Assembly: GCF_000003815.2 (NCBI RefSeq)
Contig: NC_049992.1
Coordinates: forward strand, 16,222,378-16,286,377
From: Branchiostoma floridae
Lineage: Eukaryota; Chordata; Leptocardii; Amphioxiformes; Branchiostomatidae
Direction of reading: 5' to 3'
DNA length: 64,000 nt
Shown here: piece after piece, positions 1 to 11,367 of the stretch
How the letters are laid out: each line of letters opens with the position of its first letter
Numbering within the stretch: position 1 is the first letter of the stretch
Translations under genes and position numbers: made by a program
The notes under the pieces: model-generated
Told to the model about the DNA's origin: nothing
Seen by the model: the letters and a program-made list of their open reading frames with translations, nothing else
Databases searched by the model: none

Positions 1-801
1 ATGTCTTTTCTCAAAGGGTTTAACGGTTTAAATCAGATAACATTGAAACAACAACAGGAAATTCCATTCGCTTAGAAAAAGCTTTGTTGTATCTGCACCG
101 TAATCCTTCCCCAAGCAAGCAAAATCTGACTTCAGACATAAAGATTTCCAAGTATTGCCGGCATAGTAAAATATAGAAAGGACCAACATAGATGGTGGTC
201 TCCTGCTGTGGACCCCAACAGCTGTAGGGCACCCCCTGGGGGAATGGAACGGTCCAGTTTCATCATCAGGTGATGTCAGGATTTCGATATACCAGACTCA
301 TTCAAATATTTCCAGGAAAAATTGAGTAGGAAAAAGGTCAAACCATGTTGATTGGTTAACCAAGTACAGTAGAGGAATCCTTACTAGACAGCCTCAAACA
401 AAGCTTGCAGCTAGATGTAAAGGTTAGGTGTGACATGTCGTTCAGTGTAATATAACCAGCGTGCCTTCAATGCTGGTGTGTTGAGCTGAAGGCCAGTTAT
501 ACCAGCTATACAAATACATGTACAGAACAGACATTAATTTGATAAAGTGACATATGGTGATTACTGTACAACTGTGTGAACTATAAATACAATGTCATGC
601 AAGCACAAGTTATCAAATTAATGCCTCTATTTCATGTCTTAACTATATGATCAATAATTATTATTATTACCATGATATAGTAATAGGGTTAGATTGAAAA
701 TACAATATTCCTGAACAAAAGGAAACTTTGCAAGAGTTTTTTGCAAAATGAATAGTCCAATACCATTACCATTAAGAAAGTGGGACTAGCCAAGTGTAAC
801 A
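1..801. other. Non-coding stretch, nothing recognised
   Basis: AT-rich sequence with no coding frame I can support. One TACATGTA palindrome lies at 515-522. If the minus-strand exon at 32078-32171 is real, this is either its intron or sequence downstream of that gene. Confidence 0.5.
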
Positions 802-1251
802 GTTCAGTCTAGGGCTGGGTACCGGTACAGAAAATTCAGGTCCAGGTCCGGTTCAGGTCCAGAGGATCAGGTCCAGGTCCGGACCTGAACCTGGACCGGA
901 TTCAGTAAGACTCATACCAATGGTCCATTTCACTACAAGGAAATCTGTTTGGTGGAGTATTAGACTCACACTGGCGTTTTAAAATCCTACAACGCAAACT
1001 GCTCCTGTACGATTGGATGTAAAACTTGGTAGAAATTACCATAAACTCTACTCTACTTTAACTCTTGTTATTTTCTTCCACCTGCAAGCGCCAAAACGCG
1101 TGAATGCCTGATAATATAATTTGTTAATTTTCTAATCGGTCCAACATCCGGTCCGCCTAATTTTTTCAGGTCCGGTTTTTCTGGACCGGTCCAATAAGAA
1201 AAACCGGTTTTGTACCGGTACGCTGTACCGATACCCAGCCCTAGTTCAGTC
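802..1251. mobile_element. Complete non-autonomous hAT-type MITE, AGGTCC-word family (copy 1)
   Basis: Inverted ends TAGGGCTGGGTACCGGTAC (from 810) and its near-complement ending at 1243 differ at one base. The element is flanked by a perfect 8-bp direct repeat GTTCAGTC (802-809 and 1244-1251), which is the target-duplication length of the hAT superfamily. The arms are filled with the word AGGTCC or AGGTCCGG in one orientation near the left end and its complement elsewhere. It is about 434 bp with no transposase frame. A second full copy is at 51977-52425 and partial copies are at 14888, 26230 and 46278. Confidence 0.9.
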
Positions 1252-1941
1252 AATAAAATTGCAATAAAACCATAAACCTATTTGCTGCTCATGAAACCTC
1301 CAAGTAAGTTGTATTGAAGCCACTTATAAAGAAAACTATTTATTGTGTTTAGAACAAACATACAAAAGTACAAGATGAATCAGTAAAAAAACTTGTAAGA
1401 CAGCACATCTTCTGGTTTAGAGCACTTTGGGGGCACAAGGTAAAAGCAACTGGGGAGATAAAAGTATGTACACCATATGCGTCACACAGTTTAGACAATG
1501 TACAAAATGTAGGTGCTCTAAAATTCTTTAAACATTATGATTGAGACAGAGAAAGACATAGCCACATATTGGACTGGTTCTCTGCAGCACTGTTACATGT
1601 ACAATTAAACTTTAACAGGCAACCTACATGTCATAATCATATCATCATCATCATCATATCTATTTTTTATTATACTGCTGCTGGCCCAGGGATCCCCGAG
1701 ACAGGGGTTGAATCCCAACATTATTGACTTTTCTATATGCATTATCATCATCTGATATAGCAACATTTACTGTAAATCATGCCTACAATACATTTGAGAC
1801 CAAACTGTTAGGCTTAATGAGTGTGAGACAAGTCCTGCATAAGCATTTGGTACCTTACAATTAGCATATGATATTGCTGGCTTATAAACACCACCTAATC
1901 CTTGGACTACTGCAATGTAGACTGTAAGACTTCTGTGCACA

Positions 1942-2246
1942 GGATGCATAAAAAGTTAAAGTTAAGTTAAAGTTTGCCCATGCATCTACAGACGCGTAGG
2001 GTGGCGCCCATCTCCACTTCGAAGCCCTTGGGCCACACATGTGCAAGCCACTACAGCAGGGGGCTGGTCCGCTGGTAGTGATGTGTGTTTAACTTCCATA
2101 CTCTTCCTCATTAGTGCTGAGTGCTAAGCAGAGAAAGCAGCATGTACCATTTTTAGAGTCTTTGGTATGACTCGGCCGGGGATCGAACTCACGACCTACC
2201 GAATGCAAGGCGAACACTCTACCCTCTCGGCCATTGCACCGGATGC
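1942..2246 (-). mobile_element. tRNA-derived SINE, full length
   Basis: Read on the minus strand from 2240, the head has a tRNA-like A box (TGGCCGAGAGGG) and, about 35 bases on, a B box (GAGTTCGATCC), the internal RNA polymerase III promoter. A tRNA-unrelated body follows, and the element ends at about 1948 in a short tandem tail built from TTAACT/TTTAACT. A direct repeat GGATGC flanks it (1942-1947 and 2241-2246) and probably is the target duplication. The head does not fold as an intact tRNA and it is continuous with the body, so it is not a functional tRNA gene. Confidence 0.85.
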
Positions 2247-5050
2247 TTACTGTATTTAAATTATCAGCCACTAGCTTGAGTATTCAGATGGCTACAGGAA
2301 TCTTGGCATGTACTAGAAGACTTAGTGTGGAATCCGATCAAGAACTACAGTAACACTGAGATACATGTAGTGAAACCAACGACATTACAGTAACAATGTA
2401 CATCCTTTTTGGAAACAGTTATTAGCTGAATGTTAATAAATTTATGTTTCTTCTTAGAAGTAAAGGGTAAACTACAACATGTACATTTATGTATTAGAAT
2501 GCCTGCTGATCAAAAATGTGAACGAGAACAAGATAAAGATCACAAGAGACAGGTGGCAAAGGTGCAAACCAAAATTCGTTCTTTATCTCTGAAATTCATT
2601 GAGTAATCTTTCGAACCCCACAGTGCCGCACTGGTGCCCCAAGTACAGTGAGATAGAACCTTTAACAACAGACAGGAAGGTTTCCTGGCCTTTGATTTCT
2701 TCAATACTTTATGTCAAACCCCACCTGTCACCTTGTACCATTCTTTATTTGCTTGGTTGTCACCTGGTCCTAAAGGCAATAAGCAAGTGAAACATTTCAA
2801 AACTTCACCATGATAAATGAGCAACACAGCGCATTAGTGACAGCTGTGATTTAGTTTGACACACGGCGAAGTTTATAACGTTATCACCCTCCCGCAGGCA
2901 AGTGAGCTACAAACGTACCACTGGAACATTGCAGTGACGCAAGTAGCCTGTAAAACATAGACAGGATGAAGGGAAGTTGACTGGAGGCACCAACACTAAA
3001 TGTTTTCTTCTTCATTCATAATTCAAAGCTGTTCAAAGAAAGCGTGAATGTTTCCAGGTATAATAAAAAGCAGTTTCATATCTGGGCACAAATCTATAAC
3101 AAAAGTGACTTCTTTGCAAGACGAAGTAGACATACACCAGTAACCTGCCACAATCCCTCCAAGTGTTCACAAGAAATGTGGAAAATCCTGGCCGATATCA
3201 AAGTGTAAATGAATGCACTTCTCTGATTTGTGTATTAAAAAAATGCAAGAGAGAACTGGTTTATTTGGATAACATCCACACACACACAAAGTACAAGGTG
3301 GTATACGTAGTCCGAAGACTAAATTGCCTCTACATGTATTGTAAATCGAAAAATAATCTTCATTTCCAGACAATTAACTGTACAATTTAAAAATGTGGCT
3401 ATAAATATTTGTAAATTAAGTATTAAAATTGCTCAGTGATCAATCTAAAAAACTATAGAGAAAGATTGATGTGTTATAATGTCTTATGTGTTATAACGTG
3501 TTAAAAGATTATGTATTTTAAATCTATTCAAAACATTTCCTTTTCTTGACTTGTTACTTTGCGAATTCTTTCCAAACATAATGTTGGGTGGGATATCATC
3601 AGAATAGCAGTACCCATTGTGCTTCTTATCTTCCGTCTCTATGATCTTCATGCAGTTCATGAACAATCACAGATCTCCGGAATTGATGACACTGTAATAA
3701 ACAACAGCCCATCTTATTTGACAGTTTTCTAACAGTATTCTAAACTTTGGCATACTGACGTAATCGCTAGTCTCGCAGGGCTGCCATTGACGTCACGTCT
3801 GGCAGTTAATCAACGGGCTGTCAAGTTCAACAACAGCAATAACTGTCCAAGCTTGACTCAAATGACGATGAAATAAGGAAACGTATCATAGATCAGGAAG
3901 AATCCATTTTATTACATGCACATGACTGTTAACATTACTCTTACAACGTTATCAAGAATTGCCTATTGCATGACAAGTAGGAATAGCTTCTCCATTAGTT
4001 GTGACATGTTGATATCTTTGTGGCATGGGACTGTATGGCAACACAGATGTCTGGTAAGAAAGGAATCCCTGCTGCTTCTATTGTACCATTACATACTGCA
4101 GCTACAAAGAATGATAACTAATCTTTGCAATTAGAAACGACATCATGTAAAGTATACTGCTTAAAATCTCTACACATTTTAAACTAACATCCTGACAACA
4201 TTTGGCACCATAGCAAAAACATTACAGAGCTCTTAAAATCCAATTCTTTCGTGCCAACATGCAAGCTAGGATACCTTGGCATCAACAAACATTTACAAAT
4301 TGTACTGCGATAAGATATGGGGCAACCAACCTCATATAGAAAATGTAATGCGTTTAAACAGTCAGTTTAAAGAGTATTTGGGTACAAATGTTAGCAGTGG
4401 CAAATTCAAGTGGGGGGTAAAATACAAGCAAAATCCATTCACGTTAAGTTGTCATATGACAAAATAGCCACCAATTAATTGCAAAGTGTACCAAACATAC
4501 AATGGCAAAACAACATAAGTCTTTAAGTAATCTGACATGTTTTACATCATGTTTTACTCATGACATTTGAAATAGAAGTTTGGCACAAGATAAGCTGTTA
4601 GAAGTATTGCCTTTTAAAAAGCCAAGACAAAGGATACAATAATTGATCATGAGAATTTCAGATCTAGACTGTGCATACGAACAAAGTTCAAACAAATGCA
4701 TTTGTACTTAATGTTTAAGTTTACACTCTTATAGCATCATGACTAATGGCTAAAGATCGTTCAACATTGAAACTTGCTTCTTTCCTTATTTGCTTAAAGC
4801 TTAGCCCTGTAAGCTTACTTTCATCAGGATCTCCTGTTTTCATTTCTAAAATGTATTGTGAAAGGTCAAGTAGTCGCAAATGCAGGTGATATTGTGTTAT
4901 GGTGGTACGCTTGGCATCTAAAACTACTTCAAACATATTGTATGGAGCAAAATGTTTAATAATATTGTTGTTCTTATTAATATTAGGGAGATTAAAGATA
5001 ACTAATGCTCACATTTTATGAATCAGATCTTACATACAGAACCTTGAAGC
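2247..5050. other. Non-coding stretch with one perfect CRE site
   Basis: No coding exon recognised. The only motif of note is a perfect palindromic TGACGTCA at 3788-3795, about 30 bases after a TGACGTAA half-match, in an otherwise AT-rich region. Whether it is used is unknown. Confidence 0.4.
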
Positions 5051-5054
5051 CTTT

Positions 5055-5128
5055 TGAATGACAAAAGTCTGAGGAATCAAAACCTTGTGGTCCAGGAGTA
5101 GGATAGCTAACTGCTAGGCCACAGCACA
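5055..5128 (-). mobile_element. tRNA-like SINE head, fragment
   Basis: On the minus strand the sequence reads as a tRNA-Leu-like A box (TGGCCTAGCAGTTAG) followed by a weak B box (GGTTTTGATTC). It resembles the head of a SINE but no clear body or tail follows, so this is a degraded or truncated copy. Confidence 0.45.
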
Positions 5129-5378
5129 GTACTTGTGCTATTAATGCAGCAAAGATAAGAGCAACATACGGCCAACACTTAAGTGCAACACCCAGTGTTA
5201 CATCATCATTCTAGGGTGTACCCCTCTAAGGAGCACCCCTCTAAAGACACTTTCCAGCTTCCTATGTCTGGTCCATCAGGACAATTCTTTCAATGACTAA
5301 CAGTGGCTTCACCCCACTGCCCACGCAGTTACCCCTGACCTTGTCCTGCTCTAACTACTGCTACTCCCCTGCAGCTAA

Positions 5379-5728
5379 ATTGGCAGGGCTCGAAATACTT
5401 TTTTCTGCATACCTGCACTGGTGTAGGTAACATTGAAAATTACCTGCACCAGACAAATTTTACCTGCACCACCTGAATTTAGGAAGTATGGGTCATACTA
5501 AAATTGCTCAAGAACCATTTCTATTTTTTCTTTTATAATATATAGGTGGTAACAGTCAATGCAGCTAATTACAATCCACATGCACCTGCATCATTGGGCA
5601 TTAATGTATAAAACCCAGTACATGGACCAGTGCAGGTTAGGTGCAGGTAGACACCAGAAATACCTGCACAGCTCCAATTTTACCTGCACTAACCTGCATA
5701 TGCAGGTGGTATTTCGAGCCCTGATTGG
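5379..5728. mobile_element. Word-repeat MITE, GCAGGT family (copy 1)
   Basis: Ends CAGGGCTCGAAATAC (from 5384) and the complement ending CGAGCCCTG (5723) form terminal inverted repeats. The word ACCTGCA/TGCAGGT is repeated many times in both arms in inverted orientation. A 5-bp direct repeat ATTGG touches both ends (5379-5383, 5724-5728). About 340 bp with no meaningful frame. A second copy lies in opposite orientation at 25660-25935. The CAGGG start suggests hAT, but the 5-bp repeat is shorter than expected for hAT. Confidence 0.8.
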
Positions 5729-8385
5729 TGTTTCGCAGGATATAATAGTAAAATAGTCATAATGTACCTACAGGTTTGTAATTAATCACAGTCGCACCTG
5801 ACATGTACAAATAAGGGCTGATGGACTTAAATGACAGGAGATTGGCATATTTCTATTACATAATGTCAATACAGTTGCAGCTTGAAGGCTTAAGTTGAAG
5901 TTACAATATATGTCAAATTGACTGTATCCATCCAACAAGGTACATCTTGGTAAAACATTTTGTCAACAAACTTTTCAATGATTTTGAAATGCTTTAAGTT
6001 TATTATGTTAGAATTTTAAGTGCAAAAGTATTAAAGTCTGAATATTGCCATAATATGTACATGCAAACTTGAGACATTGCCTCACGAGGGATGTGCACTG
6101 ACAGCATATTTTGAAGGTACAAGATGGACAGGAAGGATTTCTTAAATGAGCTGTTCAGTTCTGTACTGATCAGTGGTAAGTGGAAGCAGGACCATATTTT
6201 GGACTCTTACCAAGAGAAAATGCTCCAAAATAATGGGGGAGTGTTTAACATCTTGGCCCATGCCACTGAAGTTCATCTAAGAAGCTAACGAGACCTTCAC
6301 TAATTGACCATCTTGTATCAATTCAGATGGACTTCTTGAAGGGAAAACAGGGAGGAAAAAAACTACTCTGCAGACAAAATTGCTTTCGCCTCACCTTGAT
6401 GTTGTAATTACGAAGCTCTAGCGCTTGATATGGACAAAACTTTGACATTATATAAATCCTCCATCCTAATACTCGTAGTCTGCCTCTAGTGGGAGTAGGT
6501 ATGGTCTATATACAGTATCTTTTAACCCGTATATGTACGGCCAAGCCCTGTACAAGTGTACACCTCTACCTAGGGCCACCTGCAGCTGGACAATGTGACA
6601 ATTTTTGTTAGTCCTTTTAAAGTTCGATACTTTTTCTATTGACACAAGCATAAAAAATCTTGACCACCTGTCCACATAGACCAAATTTTATCCGTCCCCT
6701 GAGTTGTCTTCTTAGGCAGTTTTGACTGTACTCTTAAACATAACTGCTGGGTCATACAAGTGATTTGTCTCGCCCCCTCCCTACTTGACTATGTATACAT
6801 TCTCAGAGTGGGAGGTAGCGTGGGAGAAATAACACATCTGATATCCACCTATCAGTGCCTGCATTCACTATTTATTTACAGGCTTCAACATTTTGACTAC
6901 TCTGGATGTGAAGAAAGTCTAGAGTCTGACTTAGAAACTCTACAAACTTTAAGGTCCTGGCGGGATATAAAAAAAAACCTTTAGGGAAATCATGTGAACT
7001 TGGCAACTTTTTGTCATCAATAATAAATGATTCCATCAGAGGCAGCACCACTTATAATGCAATATTTAATCCATTTTCTAAATGCTTTATCATTCAGAAC
7101 AGATATTAAGGGCTGTTTACATCTAATATGGTACCAAACACATCCAGTATACATATAGTTTAGGTTTCTAAATGTTGCAGCTCTGCATATTGTGTATGTG
7201 TGTCCTCAAATGTCACATTGCAAATAAGGTTAATTGGCCATATATTAGATCAACATCTTTTCTGATCCAAAGCCCTGACACTGAATAGCAAAGTCATGAT
7301 ACCCAAAAATCAAAGTACTGTCTCCAGCTCCTTTTTTCCATCTTGTTGTTGGGGAGTCCATGTTATTAATTTTGTTATTAAATGTCATATTTAGATTTAA
7401 AAAGTACATTTTTTTCATTAATGTTATGTCATGAAGTTTAGAATTTTTTAGATAGATGTTTTTAATACTTTCTGTCCCAACCAGCAAAATACTAAAGGCA
7501 TGGGTTCTGGAGACAGCCCTATAAGATACACATAAAAAATAAGGTACTGTATTTCATCTAGTGTGGCCTAAGAAAACCTTGACACCATTGGATCAATGAC
7601 CTACAGTCCTTGGAGAGCGGAGATTTGATAAGGTTCCAATGGGTCAGGATCCTAACTTGATAAGTGTTCCATATAAATCACCCATTAGAAGCACCATCAT
7701 GCCAGCCATCAAAATTGATTTGTCCAAAAATGAAGAAAGCAATTATTCCATGGGAGGTTGGCTTAGTACACATAATTTGATTTCTGCTTTTGCATATTAG
7801 ACAAACAAATTTCAGATCAAAGCTTAGCTTTATTTAAAATTAATGGTAAGGTTTATCGATAGTTTGCTAAATCATGGTTATCACCATGGGGCACCATGTG
7901 TTCCTCCATATTGAGATATTTTTCATATTTCATGAATTACATTTGGATATTTTACAGACAAGGCCTGACTTCTAAATTATATCATGTATAACACATAGCA
8001 ATTTAGACCTCACACAACCATTCTCTTTGTTTTAGTATGAGCTAGGGCAAAGCAATGATATTAATGTGTCTTATTAACTGAGTTAACGGACCATAGCCAC
8101 AGTACCTGGCACATCTATTTTTCTTTGGAAGATGTAACTGATCAGAATACGCAGATATACCATAGACTCCTCTTATTCCCCCCTTAACACTCCATCTAAC
8201 TTTCATTTCAATTTCATGCTTCAGCGAGGTGGAAGGAATGGATCTAGGAAACATGTAATATTCAATTCAGTACTCAAGATATAACCAAAATCATGACTCT
8301 CTCAAAAGACCATGTTTCATATGTCTTGGTTATTTCCCAGAGGGGTTGGCTATACATATATCTTAATAATACATACATACATTTC
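5729..8385. other. Non-coding stretch; fragment of a TACAGTCAAA-type repeat at 6661-6730
   Basis: No supported exon. At 6661-6730 a GACCACCTGTC...TTTTGACTGTA arrangement matches that at 60947-61020 and is probably a terminal fragment of a Tc1/mariner-like element. Confidence 0.4.
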
Positions 8386-8387
8386 TA

Positions 8388-8690
8388 AGGTGCCAGCGCA
8401 TGGATTGGGTTCTTGACTTAGAATATAAAGGTTCTGGGTTTGAATATCTAGCAGGCAGCAATGCTGTGTCCTTGCATGGTAAAGACACTTTGCACTTATT
8501 TCCTCAGTCAATTCAGGTGAAAATGACTATCTAACTTTGGTGAGGAACGTACTCTCAGATGGGATGCAAAACTTGAGGTCCCATGTCTATGGACTTCTCT
8601 TGAGCCACTCATCAAGCACATTGAAGAACTCACAATACTTCTCTAGTGATTCAATAAAAAGGCCAAGCAAACCGTAAAATTCATTGTCAA
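8388..8690 (+). mobile_element. tRNA-derived SINE with conserved central domain, diverged
   Basis: The head starts GGTGCCAGCGCATGG and contains a B-box-like GGGTTTGAATA near 8436. It is followed by a block reading TGTGTCCTTGCATGGTAAAG then TTTCCTCAGTC, the style of the central domain shared by many marine-invertebrate and lower-vertebrate SINEs. The copy is old: the B box is altered and the 3' end is uncertain. Confidence 0.65.
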
Positions 8691-10980
8691 CGTTATATGC
8701 TAATACCAGTAGTATGATTGATTTTTTTTATCTGCTTCCAACATGTACGAAATATCACAACTGTTACACTTTTTTTTAGATACGTATCAGTTCTTTGATA
8801 ATGACACCTGGGATCTAGATATCATGCAATCCTATACCAACAAATATCTATAGACCTTTGTGCTACAAATTTATATAGTATAGTCATATCATTACAAACG
8901 ACATCCGATGCCTTCATCTTTCATGTGTCAAATACATCAAGATGGCAGCTGCTTAGTTAAACCATCTCCATGCTTCTTGTTACATTTCTATGATTAAAAC
9001 TCTCCATAAACACCAATGTTATTTTTTGTCATGCGTGCACCGGAACATGATCACATGGCTATTTTAAGCAGTGCCTAAGCCCTCACAACAGGGTCTTCCC
9101 AGCAACCATGTGAAATCCACACCGCTGCATAACACGCACTTCTGATCCCACACGCCAGCCCCCATTTCTGTCAATGTCCTTGTTTTGAAAAATTCAAAAA
9201 CTGTCTGATTAAGTGGGATGCATATCTCCGTCGGTATCCCAGGACGGCGGCGTAGGAATGGAAGTCGTGGAGCTCTGCGGACGCCGAGCCTCCGTTTCGT
9301 TCCATAACGAGGACAACGACTCTCAGGCTGGACCAGGACGGAATGTCAGGGTGGCAAGGGCAGTCGTAAAATTGTGGGTGGGAGCCAAGGACAGAGCGCG
9401 ATCACAGGCAGCTGGGAATATCTAATGACTGGTCTGGGTGCGTGGTCATGCAGTCTAGGCTTTTACTGCCCACTTAGCTGTATCATGAACGGGAGAGTTA
9501 AAGATATCACAACTTACAATCATTGTATTCATTGCTCAGCTCACAGTTAAAGGTGACATCTAGGCTCGTTATCAATTCTATCAAACTAGCTGATTAAGAT
9601 GACATAAGCATGCTGGGACATGGAAAGGATATCAGACAGGCAGACAATATATTTTCAGTTAAAGGACTCAACCTTGGTTGAAGTGACCCTTAATTACATT
9701 ACTTATAACCTTAATCAGGTATCTGGTTTGTTCCAATATGACTATGAGTTTGTGTCAATTATTCACAAAATCAAAAGTTCTTTACGCATAAATAATATCA
9801 ACTTAATGGTTGTACCATTTCTGAGTAGAATGTTACAGATGGAAGATGATTATGTTACTTGCTATGCAACATTCATGTATGCATCAGACTAATTAAATGG
9901 TCAATTACATCTACATTTCATGACCCTCAATATTGAAATTTACGGTTACATCCACATTACATTTTGACATTGTAAGTCAATATGGCTGTACTGGACCATA
10001 AATTTGTCTGACCAGCCATTTTGATTTTTAGGCATGATTTTTAGGCAATTTTTGCTATTCTAATAACTATCTTGTGTAACCTATGCAATATTGTCAGAGG
10101 TTCCCAAAGTGTTACAATACTGCAAGCCAATTCAAGTCTTAGTACCACAATATATCATTGTCAGAGATATTAATGGGAGCAGATTACCAACAATATCATT
10201 CAACTTCAATAATCCTGGGAAAGCACTCTCATTAGAACATAACGCCATAATCTGTTAGTTCCAGGTTTCTCCTGTGGGGACACAGTCGCCTGGGTAGCTA
10301 CCCCTAGTGACATGGTTAACTACTTAATGTCATTAATACTGGGATATGATATGTCATTGCTTGTGACAGGCTTGTCTCTGATACAGATCTGGAGTGTCAA
10401 ACTTTATTGACTGTTCAGTCTAGATCTGTGGTATCAGAGATATGTAGATCAGAAGGATCACAGAAATCTATTTGAAAGAGGTAGATCACCAGGGCTGTCT
10501 CCAGGACCCGGATGGAAATTTGCTTGTTGGGATGGATTATAATTCTTCTTCTTCTTCTTCAATGTGCGCATCTAACTTCATAAAGCTGAAGACTCCAGAC
10601 GCAGATTTGGGACGAAGGTCGATGGTTTGGCGGTGGTCGCTTTTACATTTGTGCATTATGTTTGTGTGTGTGGAGGGGTGGTAATTGACCCCATCCTTCC
10701 CAAAAATGACATGAAACTGTTGAAAGGGTACTTTTATAGGCTTAAAATGACGAATTCAACCAGGAAAATTCACAACAAGGGCTCCCAAATGATGAGTGGG
10801 ACAGGAAAAAAATTTTTAAGCTGGAGAGAGCCCTGGGACACACATACATGCAGCTCCAATTTGTTAACCCATTCTGACACTGGTAGTGCCTAGTATTACA
10901 TACATGTATTGTAGCAAGTTTCCATGTTGTTTCAGTAGCACTAGCAAGGTATACTTTACAAGGAGGGGTTACTATTATTA
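8691..10980. other. Non-coding stretch around the GC-rich island
   Basis: Apart from the island at 9213-9425, AT-rich sequence with no exon, RNA gene or full repeat that I recognise. A short TTC run is at about 10542-10560. Confidence 0.4.
9213..9425. other. GC-rich island open on both strands, identity unknown
   Basis: A stretch of about 200 bp that is clearly richer in G, C and CpG than its surroundings. It is open on the plus strand for 70 codons and on the minus strand for a similar length. No domain is recognisable and no convincing acceptor/donor pair frames it. It could be an unrecognised exon, a CpG island or a conserved non-coding element; I cannot decide from the sequence. Confidence 0.25.
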
Positions 10981-10984
10981 TAAT

Positions 10985-11122
10985 AGCCCTTCCCATTTAA
11001 CGTGAATGAGGTATCTTCTTGACCACGGTACCCATACCATATATATGCCTTCCAAAAGACGGATGCAGCCCCAACCAAGACGCCCTATCCAGGATTGAAC
11101 TGGGGTCTCCCAGTTACAAACT
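10985..11122 (-). mobile_element. tRNA-derived SINE remnant, abutted by a MITE
   Basis: On the minus strand a B-box-like sequence (CAGTTCAATCC) preceded by GGGAGACCCC and followed by GGGCGTC is typical of a SINE head and body. The upstream half carrying the A box is absent; the sequence stops at the left end of the mariner-type MITE at 11124, and I do not see the missing half beyond the MITE's right end. Confidence 0.5.
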
Positions 11123-11333
11123 ACTGTAAATGCATTTAAGTTTGCAGGGATTTACTTCCGAGGTAGCGGGAAAATGGAGTGTTCGCTGTGGTTTTAAGTT
11201 CGCGGAAGCGGCATAGACTGTTGTCAAAAACTATAATGCGTAAATGTTCGCAGTGGTGTTAAGTTCGCGGTGAAGTGGGCTCTGCGAAAACCGCGAATAT
11301 ATAACCACCGTGAATATTTCTGCATTTACAGTA
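11122..11333. mobile_element. Mariner-type MITE with TA target duplication
   Basis: Terminal inverted repeats CTGTAAATGCA (from 11124) and TGCATTTACAG (to 11331), each flanked by TA, the Tc1/mariner target site. The interior repeats TTCGCGG/CCGCGAA words in inverted orientation. 208 bp, no coding capacity. Confidence 0.8.
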
Positions 11334-11341
11334 ATTGGAAC

Positions 11342-11367
11342 CATGAGCTCACTGGTGAGCTCATGGT
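11342..11367. repeat. 26-bp near-perfect palindrome
   Basis: CCATGAGCTCAC followed by TG-centred GTGAGCTCATGG forms a hairpin immediately after the MITE. No function can be assigned. Confidence 0.6.

Noticed and set aside
2170-2240. Stand-alone tRNA gene
   Set aside because: A and B boxes are present but the cloverleaf does not close, and a SINE body and tail follow.
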